NCBI RefSeq assembly: GCF_024171695.1
Contig: NZ_JAMTCF010000023.1
Span: 1-64,000 of the forward strand
DNA: 64,000 nt
Source of the DNA: Actinosynnema pretiosum
GTDB lineage: Bacteria; Actinomycetota; Actinomycetes; Mycobacteriales; Pseudonocardiaceae
Direction of reading: 5' to 3'
Part shown: piece after piece, positions 41,678-51,304 of the stretch
How positions within the stretch are numbered: the first letter of the stretch is position 1
Layout: the number at the start of each line of letters is the position of its first letter
Translations under genes and position numbers: made by a program
Notes under the pieces: generated by a model
The model's database searches: none
Told to the model about the DNA's origin: nothing
What the model saw: only the letters and a program-made list of their open reading frames with translations

Positions 41678-44600
41678 GCTGCCCGTGCTGCCCGGTCTGC
41701 CGCTCACCGCCGCCCAGCACGGCATCTGGACCGGCCAGCAGCTCGACCCCGGCTCCCCGGCGTACAACACCGCGGAGCACGTGAGCATCAGCGGACCGCT
41801 GGAGGTGGCGCGGCTGGTCGAGGCCATCCGCGCCGCCTCGGCGGAGGCCGGGGCGCTGGTGGTGCGGTTCACCGACCACGACGGCGAACCGCGCCAGGTC
41901 CCGCACTCGCGGGAAACCGCCGTGCTGGTGGAGGACCTGCGCGCCGAACCTGACCCGCTCGACGCGGCCCGGCGGTGGATGGCGCGGGACGTCGCGCGAC
42001 CGCTGGACCTGGCGGACGACGCCCTGTCCGCGCACGCGGTGCTGCGCGTCGCCGACGACACCCACCTGTGGTACCACCGGGTCCACCACATCCTGCTCGA
42101 CGGCTACGGCCTCGCGCTGTTCGCCCGCCGCGTCGCCGACCTGTACACGGCGGCGGTCGAGGGAAGGCCGCTCCCCGAGCGGACTTTCGGCCGGTACGAG
42201 GACCTGCTCGCCCAGGACGTCGAGTACCAGCGGGGCGGGCAGCACGAGCAGGACCGCGACTTCTGGGTCGACTACCACCGGGACCGCCCCGCCCCGGTCA
42301 CCCTCGCCGGTCGCTCCGCGCCGCTGGCCCGGCACGTGCTGCGCGCCACCGCCGAGCTGCCCGCCGCGACGGTGGCCGCCCTGCGCGGCCTCGCCCGGTC
42401 GCTGCGCACCAGCTGGCCGGACGTGCTGGTCGCGGGCATCGCCGCGCACGTCCACCGGATGACCGGCGCCGAGCAGGTCTCCGTGGCCCTGCCGGTGATG
42501 GCGCGCACCGGGCCGGTGGCGCTGCGCGTGCCGTGCATGACGACCAACGTCGTGCAGCTGTACGCGGACTTCGCGGGCGAGCCCGGCCTGGCCGAGGTGG
42601 CCGGGCAGGTGCGCGACCACCTGCGGGCGTGCCGACCGCACCAGCGCTACCGCTACGAGGAGCTGCGCCGCGACCTCGGGCTGGTCGGGGACGAGCGCAA
42701 GCTGTTCGGGCCCTCGGCCAACATCATGCCGTTCGACTACGGCCTGAAGTTCGGCCCGTGCTCCTCGACCGTGCGCAACGTGTCGGCCGGTCTGGTGGAG
42801 GACCTGGCGTTCAACGTCTACGACCGGGCGGACGGCGACGGCCTGCTCGTGGCGCTGGACGGCAACCCGAACCTGTACTCCGCCGACGACCTCGCCGGGC
42901 ACCTGGAGCGGTTCCGCGCCGTCCTGGACCGGCTGCTCGCCGACCCCGACCGGCCCGTCGCCGAGGTCGACGCGCTGCTGCCCGGCGAGCACGACCTGGT
43001 CGTGCGGACCTGGAACGACACCGGCCGGGAGTGGCCGCCGGAGCACGGGCGCACCGTCGCGGAGCTGCTCGCCCGGCGCGCGGCGGCCGACCCCGACCTG
43101 CCCGCGCTGGCGGACGCGGACACCCGCCTGACCTACCGCGAGCTGGCCGACCGGGTCGCCGCGCTGGCGGGGCTGCTGCGCGGGCGCGGCGTCGGACCCG
43201 GCTCCGTCGTGCTGCACCTGCTGCCGCGCACCCGCGACGCGGTCGTCGCGCTGTTCGCGGTCGCGCACGCGGGCGCCGCCTACTGCCCGGCCGACCCCGA
43301 CCTGCCGCCCGCGCGGATCGCCCAGCTGCTGCAGGACGCGACACCCGTGCTCGTGGTGACCACGCGCGAGCTGGCGGCGCTGCTGCCCGAGGGGACCCCC
43401 GCGCTGCTCCTGGACGACCTCGGCGCGACGGGCCCAGCCCCGGACGCCCCAGCCCCGGCCCCCCTCGCCCCTGACGCCCTCGCTCCGGACGGTTCCGGCC
43501 CGGACGCCCCCGTCCTGGTCGACCCCGCTCTGCTCGACCCCGTCCCGATCGACCCGGACCAGCCCCTCTGCCTGATCCACACCTCCGGCTCCACCGGCGT
43601 CCCCAAGGGCGCGTGGACCACGCACCGCAGCCTGGTGAACCTGTTCCACCACCACCGCACCACCATGATCGAACCGGCGGCGGGCGGGCGCAGGCTGCGG
43701 GCCGCGCTCACCGCGTCGCTGTCGTTCGACACCTCGTGGGAAGGCCTGCTCTGGCTGCTCGCGGGGCACGAGCTGCACCTGGTCGACGACGACACCCGGC
43801 GTGAACCGGCCGCGCTGCTCGACCACGTCGCCGAGCACCGGATCGACTTCCTCGACATCACCCCGACCTACGCCAACGAACTGCTCGCGTGCGGCCTGCT
43901 CGACCCCGGCAGGCGTCGGCCCGCCGTGCTCGCGCTCGGCGGCGAGGCGGCCGGTCAGGCGCTGTGGACCGCGCTGCGCTCGGCGCCCGAGATGGTCTCG
44001 TACAACCTGTACGGGCCGACCGAGTGCGCGGTCGACGCGACCTGGGCGCGGCTGGCCGACTCGCCGTCGCCGGTGATCGGCAGGCCGATCGGCAACGCCC
44101 GCTGCCTGGTGCTCGACGGCCGGGGCCGCCCCGTCCCGCCGGGCGTGGCGGGGGAGCTGCACGTGGGCGGGACCCCGGTCGGCCCCGGCTACCACCGCAG
44201 GCCCGAGCTGACCGCCGAGCGCTTCACCGCCGACCCGTTCGGCCCGCCCGGCGCGCGGGTCTACCGCACCGGCGACCTGGCCCGGTGGCGGCCGGACGGG
44301 CAGCTGGAGTACCTGGGGCGCGCCGACGACCAGGTGAAGGTGCGCGGTTTCCGGATCGAGCCCGGCGAGGTGGAGGCCGCGCTGCTGCGGCACCCGGACG
44401 TCGGCCAGGTCGCCGTGGTCGCCCGCGACGACCGCCTGGTCGCCTACGTGGTGCCCGAGGGCGCGACGCCCCCGACCGCCGCCGCGCTGCGCGCCCACGC
44501 CGCGTCCCTGCTGCCGGACCACCTCGTCCCGTCGGTGTTCGCCCACCTGGACCGGTTGCCGACCTCGGTCAGCGGCAAGCTCGACCGGTCCGCCCTGCCC

Positions 44601-46052
44601 GCGCCCGAGGTCGGTCCCGCCGCCGCCGGACGGCCACCGGGCACGCCCCGCGAGCACGCGCTGTGCGCGCTGTTCGCCGAGGTCCTCGGCCTGCCCGAGG
44701 CGGACCTGGACACCGACTTCTTCACGGCGGGCGGGCACTCGCTGCTGGTGGCCAGGCTGATCGGCCGGGTGCGCGACGAGTTCGGCGTCCGGCTGGGGGT
44801 GCGCGACGTGTTCGAGGCCGCCACGCCCGGCGCGCTGGCCGCCCGCCTGGTCGCGCCGTCCGCGCGGCACCCGTGGGCGGGCACCGACCTGGCCGCCGAG
44901 GTGGCGCTGCCGCCGACCATCGCGCCCGTCGGCGAGCCGCGCCCGGTCGAGACCGCGCTGCTGACCGGGGCCACCGGGTTCCTCGGCGCGTTCCTGCTGC
45001 GCGAACTGCTCGACCGGGGCTTGCGCGTGGTGTGCCTGGTGCGCGCCGCCGACCCCGCCGAGGCCGGGGCGAGGCTGCGGGAATCGCTGCTGCGCCACCG
45101 GTTGGGCGTCGGCGGGCTGGAGCGGGCCCGCGCCGTTCCCGGCGACCTCGCGCTGCCCAGGCTCGGGCTGACCCAGCCGGAGTTCGAGGCGCTGGCGTCC
45201 GAAGTGGACGCCGTGGTGCACAACGGCGCGCGGGTCAACCACTTCGAGCCGTACGCGCGGCTGCGCCCGGTGCAGGTCGGCGGGACCGCCGAGGTGCTGC
45301 GGCTGGCCACCACCGGGCGGCCCAAACCGGTGCACCACGTGTCCACTTGCGACACTGCGGTGTCCTCAGCGGACAATCCGCCGGTGCTCGGCGAATCGCG
45401 GCGGGTGCGGCCCGATGAGCTGTTCCCCAACGGTTACGTCGCCGCGAAGTGGGTCGCCGAGGGCCTGGTGCTGCTCGCGGGCGAGCGCGGCCTTCCGGTG
45501 GCGGTGCACCGGCCCAGCCGGGTGCTCGGCGACCGCGCCACCGGTTCGGTCGGGGCGGACGACGCGTTCTGGTCGCTGGTGCGGGCGATGACCGTGCTCG
45601 GCGCGGCCCCCGACGAGGCGCTGGGCGTGGTGGACGCCGTGCCGGTGGACTGGGTGGCCGCGCGCGTGGTCGACCTGGTGCTGCCGCCTCGGCGGGGGAG
45701 CGCCACCTACCACCTCACCGCCGCCCGCCCGCTGCGCGTGGCGACCGTGGTGGCCCGGTTGCGGGCGCGCGGCCACGCCCTGCGCGCCACCGAGCCCGCC
45801 GAGTGGGCCGACCTGCTCGCCGACCGGGCCGCCACCGGGGACGACCCGCTGCTGGCCTTCGCCGCCTCGCACTGGTCCGGCGGCATCGGCGCGCTCGACC
45901 CGCCCGCGTTCGACCGCACCGCCCTCACCACCGCGCTGCCCGGCGCCGAGGAGGGCGTGATCGACGAGGCGCTCGTCGACCGCTACCTCGACCACCTGGC
46001 GGGCACCGGTTTCCTCCCACCCGCGAGCACCCCCGGAAGGACTTCCCCTTGA
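41670..46052 (+). CDS. scoA: Single-module NRPS with terminal reductase (C-A-T-R), ScoA-like
   Basis: This is a 1460-residue synthetase. C domain: H-H-I-L-L-D-G at about 139-145. A domain: L-I-H-T-S-G-S-T-G-V-P-K-G at about 633, N-L-Y-G-P-T-E at about 779, V-R-G-F-R-I-E-P-G near 890, S-G-K-L-D near 970. T domain: G-G-H-S-L-L near 1022. R domain: T-G-A-T-G-F-L-G near 1098 and Y-V-A-A-K near 1256, an NADPH-dependent release to aldehyde or alcohol. My hand reading of the A-domain pocket is D-T-E-D-A-G-L-V-D-K, whose acidic residues suggest Lys or Orn. A Pro/Ala-rich insert of about 35 residues precedes the first A core motif listed. ScoA acylates both amino groups of Lys with one C domain. Confidence 0.92.
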   Translation: MAELPVLPGLPLTAAQHGIWTGQQLDPGSPAYNTAEHVSISGPLEVARLVEAIRAASAEAGALVVRFTDHDGEPRQVPHSRETAVLVEDLRAEPDPLDAARRWMARDVARPLDLADDALSAHAVLRVADDTHLWYHRVHHILLDGYGLALFARRVADLYTAAVEGRPLPERTFGRYEDLLAQDVEYQRGGQHEQDRDFWVDYHRDRPAPVTLAGRSAPLARHVLRATAELPAATVAALRGLARSLRTSWPDVLVAGIAAHVHRMTGAEQVSVALPVMARTGPVALRVPCMTTNVVQLYADFAGEPGLAEVAGQVRDHLRACRPHQRYRYEELRRDLGLVGDERKLFGPSANIMPFDYGLKFGPCSSTVRNVSAGLVEDLAFNVYDRADGDGLLVALDGNPNLYSADDLAGHLERFRAVLDRLLADPDRPVAEVDALLPGEHDLVVRTWNDTGREWPPEHGRTVAELLARRAAADPDLPALADADTRLTYRELADRVAALAGLLRGRGVGPGSVVLHLLPRTRDAVVALFAVAHAGAAYCPADPDLPPARIAQLLQDATPVLVVTTRELAALLPEGTPALLLDDLGATGPAPDAPAPAPLAPDALAPDGSGPDAPVLVDPALLDPVPIDPDQPLCLIHTSGSTGVPKGAWTTHRSLVNLFHHHRTTMIEPAAGGRRLRAALTASLSFDTSWEGLLWLLAGHELHLVDDDTRREPAALLDHVAEHRIDFLDITPTYANELLACGLLDPGRRRPAVLALGGEAAGQALWTALRSAPEMVSYNLYGPTECAVDATWARLADSPSPVIGRPIGNARCLVLDGRGRPVPPGVAGELHVGGTPVGPGYHRRPELTAERFTADPFGPPGARVYRTGDLARWRPDGQLEYLGRADDQVKVRGFRIEPGEVEAALLRHPDVGQVAVVARDDRLVAYVVPEGATPPTAAALRAHAASLLPDHLVPSVFAHLDRLPTSVSGKLDRSALPAPEVGPAAAGRPPGTPREHALCALFAEVLGLPEADLDTDFFTAGGHSLLVARLIGRVRDEFGVRLGVRDVFEAATPGALAARLVAPSARHPWAGTDLAAEVALPPTIAPVGEPRPVETALLTGATGFLGAFLLRELLDRGLRVVCLVRAADPAEAGARLRESLLRHRLGVGGLERARAVPGDLALPRLGLTQPEFEALASEVDAVVHNGARVNHFEPYARLRPVQVGGTAEVLRLATTGRPKPVHHVSTCDTAVSSADNPPVLGESRRVRPDELFPNGYVAAKWVAEGLVLLAGERGLPVAVHRPSRVLGDRATGSVGADDAFWSLVRAMTVLGAAPDEALGVVDAVPVDWVAARVVDLVLPPRRGSATYHLTAARPLRVATVVARLRARGHALRATEPAEWADLLADRAATGDDPLLAFAASHWSGGIGALDPPAFDRTALTTALPGAEEGVIDEALVDRYLDHLAGTGFLPPASTPGRTSP

Positions 46053-47482
46053 CCACCACCGAGCCCGCCCCCACGACGGGGCGGCAGCGGCTGGCGCTGT
46101 CCGCCGTGCTGGCCGCGACGTTCATGGGCCAGGTCGACGGCTTCATCGTCACCGTCGCGGCCCCGTCGTTGCAGCGCGACCTGCCCGCCACGTTCGGGCA
46201 GGTGCAGCTGGTCGGCGCGAGCTACGTGCTGGCCGCGGCGGCGGGCCTGGTCATGGGCGGCAGGCTGGGCGACCGCTACGGCAGGCGCAAGGTCTTCCTG
46301 GCCGGGGTGGCGGTCTTCACCCTGGCCTCCCTGCTGTGCGGCCTTGCCCCGACCGCAGCCGTGCTGATCGCCGCCAGGTTCGCGCAGGGCTCCGCAGCCG
46401 CCGCGCTGATCCCGCAGGAGCTGGCGCTGATCCGGTCGATGTTCACCGAGTCGACCGGCTTGGCCAGGGCCATGTCCGCGTACGGCGTGGTGGTCGGCCT
46501 CGGCGTCGTGGCGGGCATCGCGGGCGGCGGCGTCCTGGTCCACTGGGACCTCGCCGGGCTCGGCTGGCGCTCGGCGTTCCTGATCAACGTGCCGATCGGC
46601 GCGGCGATCCTGGCCGCCGGACGCGCGATCGCCGAGAGCCGCTCGGAACGCGCGCCGACCCTGGACCTGGCGGGGGCGGGCCTGGTCGCGGTGGGCCTGC
46701 CCGCCCTGCTGCTCCCGGTGGTCCTGGGGCCGGAGATCGGTTCGACCTGGCTGTGGCTGTCGGCCGCCGTGGGCGTGCTCGCCGCCTCGGCGCTGGTCCT
46801 CCAGCAGCGCGCGGCGTCCGCGCGCGGCGGCGACCCCCTGTTCCCGGCCCGCGTGCTGGCCGCGCCGGGGATGCGCACGGGGTTGGCCGCCATCGGCCTG
46901 TTCTTCGCGGGCAACTCGGGCCTGTTCCTGGTCTTCACCTTCTACACCCAGACCGGCCTGGGCCACGACGCGCTCACCGCAGGCCTGATGTTCGTGCCGC
47001 TGGGCATCGCGTTCGCGGCGGGCTCGTCGGTCAGCGACCGCCTGACCGCGAGGTTCGGCCCGAGGCTGCCGGTGCTCGGCTGCCTGCTGCTGGCGACGGC
47101 GCTGCTGGCGCACCTGCTGGTGGTGCGCGCGGCCCCGGAGGCGCAGACGGTGCTGCTGGGCGCGGCGATCTGCGCCGTGGGCCTCGCGGAGGGCCTGGTG
47201 GTGTCCCCGCTGATCGCGGGCATCTTCGACCGCGTGCACCCGGACGACGCGGGCGCGACCTCGGGCGCGGCGTCCACGATCACCCAGATCGGCCTGGCGA
47301 CGGGGTTCGCGTCGGTGGGGGTGTGGTACCGCTTCGTGCTGGGCGGCGAGCCGGGCACGGCGGGGTTCGCGGCGGAGGACCACGTGCGCGCCTACTCGTC
47401 CGCGATCACGGTCCTCGCGGCGGCGGCGGTGGTCACCAGCGGGCTGTGCCTGCTGCGGCTGCGGGCGCAGCGGGAGGGCTAG
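46049..47482 (+). CDS. MFS transporter (DHA2-type), probable product exporter
   Basis: This 477-residue, roughly 14-helix transporter starts at TTG 46049, sharing TTGA with the NRPS stop and preceded by GGAAGG. The N terminus has A-A-T-F-M-G-Q-V-D-G-F-I-V-T-V-A-A-P-S and G-R-L-G-D-R-Y-G-R-R-K-V (MFS motif A). Translational coupling to the synthetase strongly implies export of the lipopeptide. It overlaps the convergent NTPase gene by three bases. Confidence 0.9.
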   Translation: MTTTEPAPTTGRQRLALSAVLAATFMGQVDGFIVTVAAPSLQRDLPATFGQVQLVGASYVLAAAAGLVMGGRLGDRYGRRKVFLAGVAVFTLASLLCGLAPTAAVLIAARFAQGSAAAALIPQELALIRSMFTESTGLARAMSAYGVVVGLGVVAGIAGGGVLVHWDLAGLGWRSAFLINVPIGAAILAAGRAIAESRSERAPTLDLAGAGLVAVGLPALLLPVVLGPEIGSTWLWLSAAVGVLAASALVLQQRAASARGGDPLFPARVLAAPGMRTGLAAIGLFFAGNSGLFLVFTFYTQTGLGHDALTAGLMFVPLGIAFAAGSSVSDRLTARFGPRLPVLGCLLLATALLAHLLVVRAAPEAQTVLLGAAICAVGLAEGLVVSPLIAGIFDRVHPDDAGATSGAASTITQIGLATGFASVGVWYRFVLGGEPGTAGFAAEDHVRAYSSAITVLAAAAVVTSGLCLLRLRAQREG

Positions 47483-50121
47483 CCGGGTTTACGCAGGGAG
47501 GGGAACCGGCGCTGGAGGCGCCGGACCACCTCGTGGCCGGGGCAGGCGCGCGCCGCCCGCCGGACGAGCTCACGCACCACCTCGCGGCCCGCGCCCCGCT
47601 CGGACAACCCCCTGCGCCAGTGCGGTTCGGCTTCCTCCAGGATCTCGCTCAACGCCGAGTCGACCTCGTCGGGACGGAGTTCGTCGTACACCCGCACGAA
47701 CTCCAGGAGCCCCTTGTGGTCGTCCCCGTGGACCTCCAGCAGCAAGCCGCGCTTGAGCGCCTCCCGGTTGGCGATGATCACCAGCTTCGTCGTCACCGGG
47801 GCGACGGCGGCCAAAGCGGTCACCGCCGCGGCGGAGAACTCCCACCTGTGCTCGGACAGCCAGAGGTCCAGGGAGGCGTTTCCGCACAGCGCCTCGATCG
47901 TCTGGGCAGGCGCCATCATCGCGTGCGGAGCGACCAGCTCGTCCAGGCTCCCCAGCATCGAACCGACGAGTTCGCCCACCTCGTCCGGGCGGGTTTCCGC
48001 CAGTGCCAGAAAAAGTCCCAGCACGTCAACGCGGTTCTCGCCGAAGTGCGGCTCGACTGTCTGCCCCAGGGCGACGAGGTCGATGACGGCGACGATGCTG
48101 CGGAAGCGTTCTTGCTCAGCCTCGTGGACGAATGCCAGCACCTCCGCCAGGTCCTCCCAGTCGCGGGGCTTCGAGCGGGCGAACGCCGCCGCGAACGCAT
48201 CCGGGTCCAGCATCGTGGCGAGCTTGGCGGCAATACGCTTCTGCTTCTTTGTGGGCTCCCGGTGGCGCAGGAAGTCCGGGGCGAATCCGAGCACGAAGAA
48301 CAGGACTTTGTTCGCCTCCACCCACGTCTGGGCCGGGTCGGCGTTGAACGCCAATGCCAGCCTGGGGAGGAAGGCGGCCACCATCCGCAGGCTCAGCTCA
48401 GGGTTGAGCCAGGCCATCTCCTCGGCGAGCAGGTACAGCGCCCAGAGCTCTCCGCGTTCGCTTCGGCACAAGCTGATCATCGTTTCGGCGTCGACAGCCC
48501 CGGCCACCTCTGCGCGCAGCGCGGGGCCTCCCGCCCAGCAGATCCGATCGATCGCTTCGCTGAACAGCGCCGCACCCTCCAAGCCGGAAGCCACCCATCG
48601 CTGCGTCAAGTCGGCCACGTCGACATCCCGCAGGGCATCTTGGCTGAACGTGGGAAGTGCGGTGCCGAGCCAGTTGAACAGGGAGCCTATCCCTCCGGCA
48701 TCCCGGTAGGTCATGGTGTCGACCCACGACCCGAATACCGCTGCGCTGCTTGTGATGTGCTGGGACACCTCGTCCCGCCACAGGTTGAGATCGGAGATGA
48801 TCCGGGCGCGGACGCCCACGTCGGAATTCACCGCGTTCCCGGTCGTGGCCCGTTCGACCAGGTGCACGACCGTCGTGCTCCCCAAGGCGCCTGCAGCGGT
48901 GAGCGCCCGACACTCATCCGAGTAGAACCCGTACGGGCTGAGCAGCCAGCTGATCCCGACCAAGCTCGTCGCCGGGTCTTGGAGCACGCCGTCGAACAAC
49001 CTGGCGATGATCCGGACCTCGTTCGCAGGAGGCTTGTCCGGTTCCGAAACGGCCAAGGACCTGAGCGTCGCCCACGCGGCTTGCACGTGAGTGCACCGGT
49101 AGAAGCCCTCGTCGTTGCTGATGAGCTGTTCGCGTCGGAGAACGCCGAGGCAGCGGCCGAGCCAGTCCGCGTCACGTCCGAACGAGGCGGACATCCGGCT
49201 GAGCCGGTCGAACGGGGCGCCTGCGTCGGCGGTGGAGATCTGCCCGATCGCGACCACCGCCAGCGCCAGGTGAGCCGAGTCCCGCTCGCGCAGGCCGGCC
49301 AGCTGACCTGCGACCCGTCGCCACCCGCCTGAGAGCACGAAGCAGAATTGCCACGGCGTGGGCTGCTCAGCTGCGACGTGCAGCCTGCGTTCGATCCGGT
49401 CGTCGAAGCGGTCGTCCCCAACCCTCGGATCGAGTGAGCGCACCTCGCGCGTGAGCGCCTCGAGGTCTTCCGACAGGGCAGCGTGCAGTGCGGCCACCGC
49501 GCGCCCCCGCGCCACGCGCACGACTGGCGCGGGAGCGCGCAACTCCCCGGTGTTCGCCACCAGCAACCACCGCTCCGGCCCAGCCGCCTCCAGCACCGCG
49601 CGCAGGGTGTCGTCGGACACCGACTGCGCGTCGTCGACCAGCGCGATCAGCGGCCCTCCCCACCCCAGCAGGTCGTCCACGACAGAATCCCCGTCGAGGT
49701 TCCGGGCCGAGTCGCGCAGCCGGATCGCCTTCCAGCCCTCGCCCACCCGGTCGGCCATGACCTGGTAGGCGGTCACTGACTTGCCGCACCCGCTGTCCCC
49801 GGTCAGCACCGCGCAGCAGGTCGCGCGCAGCGCGACCTCGACCTCCGCCACCTCGGGCAGCCTCGGGCACACCGCCGCCTCCCGTGGCCCGAGGCGGTCG
49901 CCCCGCAGCGCCGACGCGAGCTTGCCGGTGCCCAGGAACCGCACAGCCTGCCACGCGCCCTCTGCCGCAGCGAAGGTCGCGCCGTGGTGCGCCGGGGGAG
50001 TGCCGCCCCCGTAGTTGTTGATCGTCAGCCCGCCCGACACCGGGCCCGTCTGCAGGATCAAGCCCGCCGAACTGCCGTCAACGCTGTTCCGGGTCGATGG
50101 CGTGCCCTCTCCCCCTGCCAC
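47479..50121 (-). CDS. STAND-like NTPase with N-terminal amyloid-motif-like segment
   Basis: This large 880-residue protein starts at GTG 50121. A short N-terminal stretch L-I-L-Q-T-G-P-V-S-G-G-L-T-I-N-N-Y resembles the Q-x-G-x-V-x-G-G signalling motifs (RHIM/BASS-like) of bacterial NLR-type proteins. The NTPase core has Walker A G-D-S-G-C-G-K-S near residue 110 and Walker B P-L-I-A-L-V-D-D-A-Q near 160. Some 600 helical residues follow, perhaps a repeat-like sensor. It is followed by no effector of its own; upstream is a degraded SERAC1-like hydrolase. This looks like a conflict/immune NTPase; the function is inferred. Confidence 0.7.
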   Translation of the reverse strand: MAGGEGTPSTRNSVDGSSAGLILQTGPVSGGLTINNYGGGTPPAHHGATFAAAEGAWQAVRFLGTGKLASALRGDRLGPREAAVCPRLPEVAEVEVALRATCCAVLTGDSGCGKSVTAYQVMADRVGEGWKAIRLRDSARNLDGDSVVDDLLGWGGPLIALVDDAQSVSDDTLRAVLEAAGPERWLLVANTGELRAPAPVVRVARGRAVAALHAALSEDLEALTREVRSLDPRVGDDRFDDRIERRLHVAAEQPTPWQFCFVLSGGWRRVAGQLAGLRERDSAHLALAVVAIGQISTADAGAPFDRLSRMSASFGRDADWLGRCLGVLRREQLISNDEGFYRCTHVQAAWATLRSLAVSEPDKPPANEVRIIARLFDGVLQDPATSLVGISWLLSPYGFYSDECRALTAAGALGSTTVVHLVERATTGNAVNSDVGVRARIISDLNLWRDEVSQHITSSAAVFGSWVDTMTYRDAGGIGSLFNWLGTALPTFSQDALRDVDVADLTQRWVASGLEGAALFSEAIDRICWAGGPALRAEVAGAVDAETMISLCRSERGELWALYLLAEEMAWLNPELSLRMVAAFLPRLALAFNADPAQTWVEANKVLFFVLGFAPDFLRHREPTKKQKRIAAKLATMLDPDAFAAAFARSKPRDWEDLAEVLAFVHEAEQERFRSIVAVIDLVALGQTVEPHFGENRVDVLGLFLALAETRPDEVGELVGSMLGSLDELVAPHAMMAPAQTIEALCGNASLDLWLSEHRWEFSAAAVTALAAVAPVTTKLVIIANREALKRGLLLEVHGDDHKGLLEFVRVYDELRPDEVDSALSEILEEAEPHWRRGLSERGAGREVVRELVRRAARACPGHEVVRRLQRRFPSLRKPG

Positions 50122-50258
50122 CTACCGCCCCCTCGTCCGCCCGCGAACACCTTCCGGTACTCGATCGACGCCGTCTCCGCAATTCTGCGGAAGTGCTGCC
50201 GGAAGTTCGCCGTCCCGGTCCGTGGTCTCCAGCAACTCGCGGGCCAGGTCGAGTCGGC

Positions 50259-51215
50259 TCAGTACGAGCTGGGGTGGAACATGCCCCAGAACAGGCTGCA
50301 CCTGCTCGACGTCTCAGGTGTGGCGGTGAACGTGAACACCTCTTCGCTGGCCGTTGAGCCGTCCTCAGGGATGAACGACAGCTCGGCGCGGTACTCGTAG
50401 GGGTAGTCCGGGTCGGTGGTGAACGGTGACAGCTCCCAGCGGACGCTGTTCCCCCACGCTCATGCTCGGCTGCTGCCCACCCAGTGAACCGATCACGTGC
50501 CGACCGTTCAACAAGTGGATTCGCGCGAGGCCCGACAACGGCGTTCCGGGCTGCGGCGGTGCTTTCCTCGGGAGCTCAGTTCTCCCGGACCCGTCCGCAC
50601 CGATCGGGCGGACGCCCGCGCGGGTTTCAGCGACGAAATCCCGCGTCCGGGCGTACACGAGCGCGCCCCGGTCCTCGGGCTTGCACACACCGGCGTGGTC
50701 GGCGTCGACGGGGACGGGCGCCACCTTGGGCAGTCTGGGGTCCGCCGAACCGGCGGCCACCACCTGGACCCCCTTGGTCTTCCACGTCTCGAAGAACACC
50801 AGGTGCCGCACCGCCGGGTGGTCGAACGCCCAGTCCCGGTAGCGGGTGGCCGTGTGCCGCACAGGAAGACGACCCCCGCACCCGCTCGGCGAACGAGGCG
50901 TACTCCGACCCGGTCCACGCGGCCTCCAGCAGCAGCTCCTTGACCAGCAGCCCGCCCATGCTGTGCGCCACGAACAGCAGTGGCCGCTCGCCGATCCCCC
51001 TGGTCTTCAGCGAGGCCATGACGTTCTGCGCCCGGTCCTGGATCGGCATCGCCCGCCCGCGCCAACCGCTCGACCAGGCGTCGTACGCCACCGACCACAC
51101 CGCGATGCCGCCCACGTCCTCCGCTAACCACGCGGGCCAGAAGGAATCCTCCGCTCCGCGCTGCCACGACTTGCGCGTCCCCGTCCAGTCCGTGGAGGAA
51201 AACCACGTCCAGCAT
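50259..51215 (-). pseudogene. SERAC1-like alpha/beta hydrolase, multiply frameshifted
   Basis: Minus-strand pieces in several frames assemble into one hydrolase: L-D-V-V-F-L-H-G-L-D-G-D at the start; V-W-S-V-A-Y-D-A-W-S-S-G-W-R-G then V-A-H-S-M-G-G-L-L-V-K-E (nucleophile Ser); H-L-V-F-F-E-T-W-K-T-K-G-V-Q-V-V and V-D-A-D-H-A-G-V-C-K-P (His); and a last frame R-W-E-L-S-P-F-T-T-D-P-D-Y-P-Y then F-W-G-M-F-H-P-S-S-Y before the stop at 50259. At least four frame changes are needed. Such hydrolases sit beside STAND-type NTPases as possible effectors. Confidence 0.65.
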
Positions 51216-51304
51216 TTGTGCGGCCTTTTGGCGTCGTGATGACGAAAACGTTCTTGGTCTTCTTCAGCACTGACCGGTGCCGCGCCGCACGGCCTTCCCG
51301 ACCA

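Noticed and set aside
41289..45338. 1349-codon open frame on the minus strand
   Set aside because: It is antisense to the acyl ligase, carrier protein and NRPS genes, has repetitive Arg/Gly/Gln-rich composition and no domain motifs. It is the usual shadow frame of high-GC coding sequence.
46336..49332. 998-codon plus-strand frame over MFS and NTPase regions
   Set aside because: It is a different frame from the MFS gene and antisense to the NTPase, with low-complexity composition.
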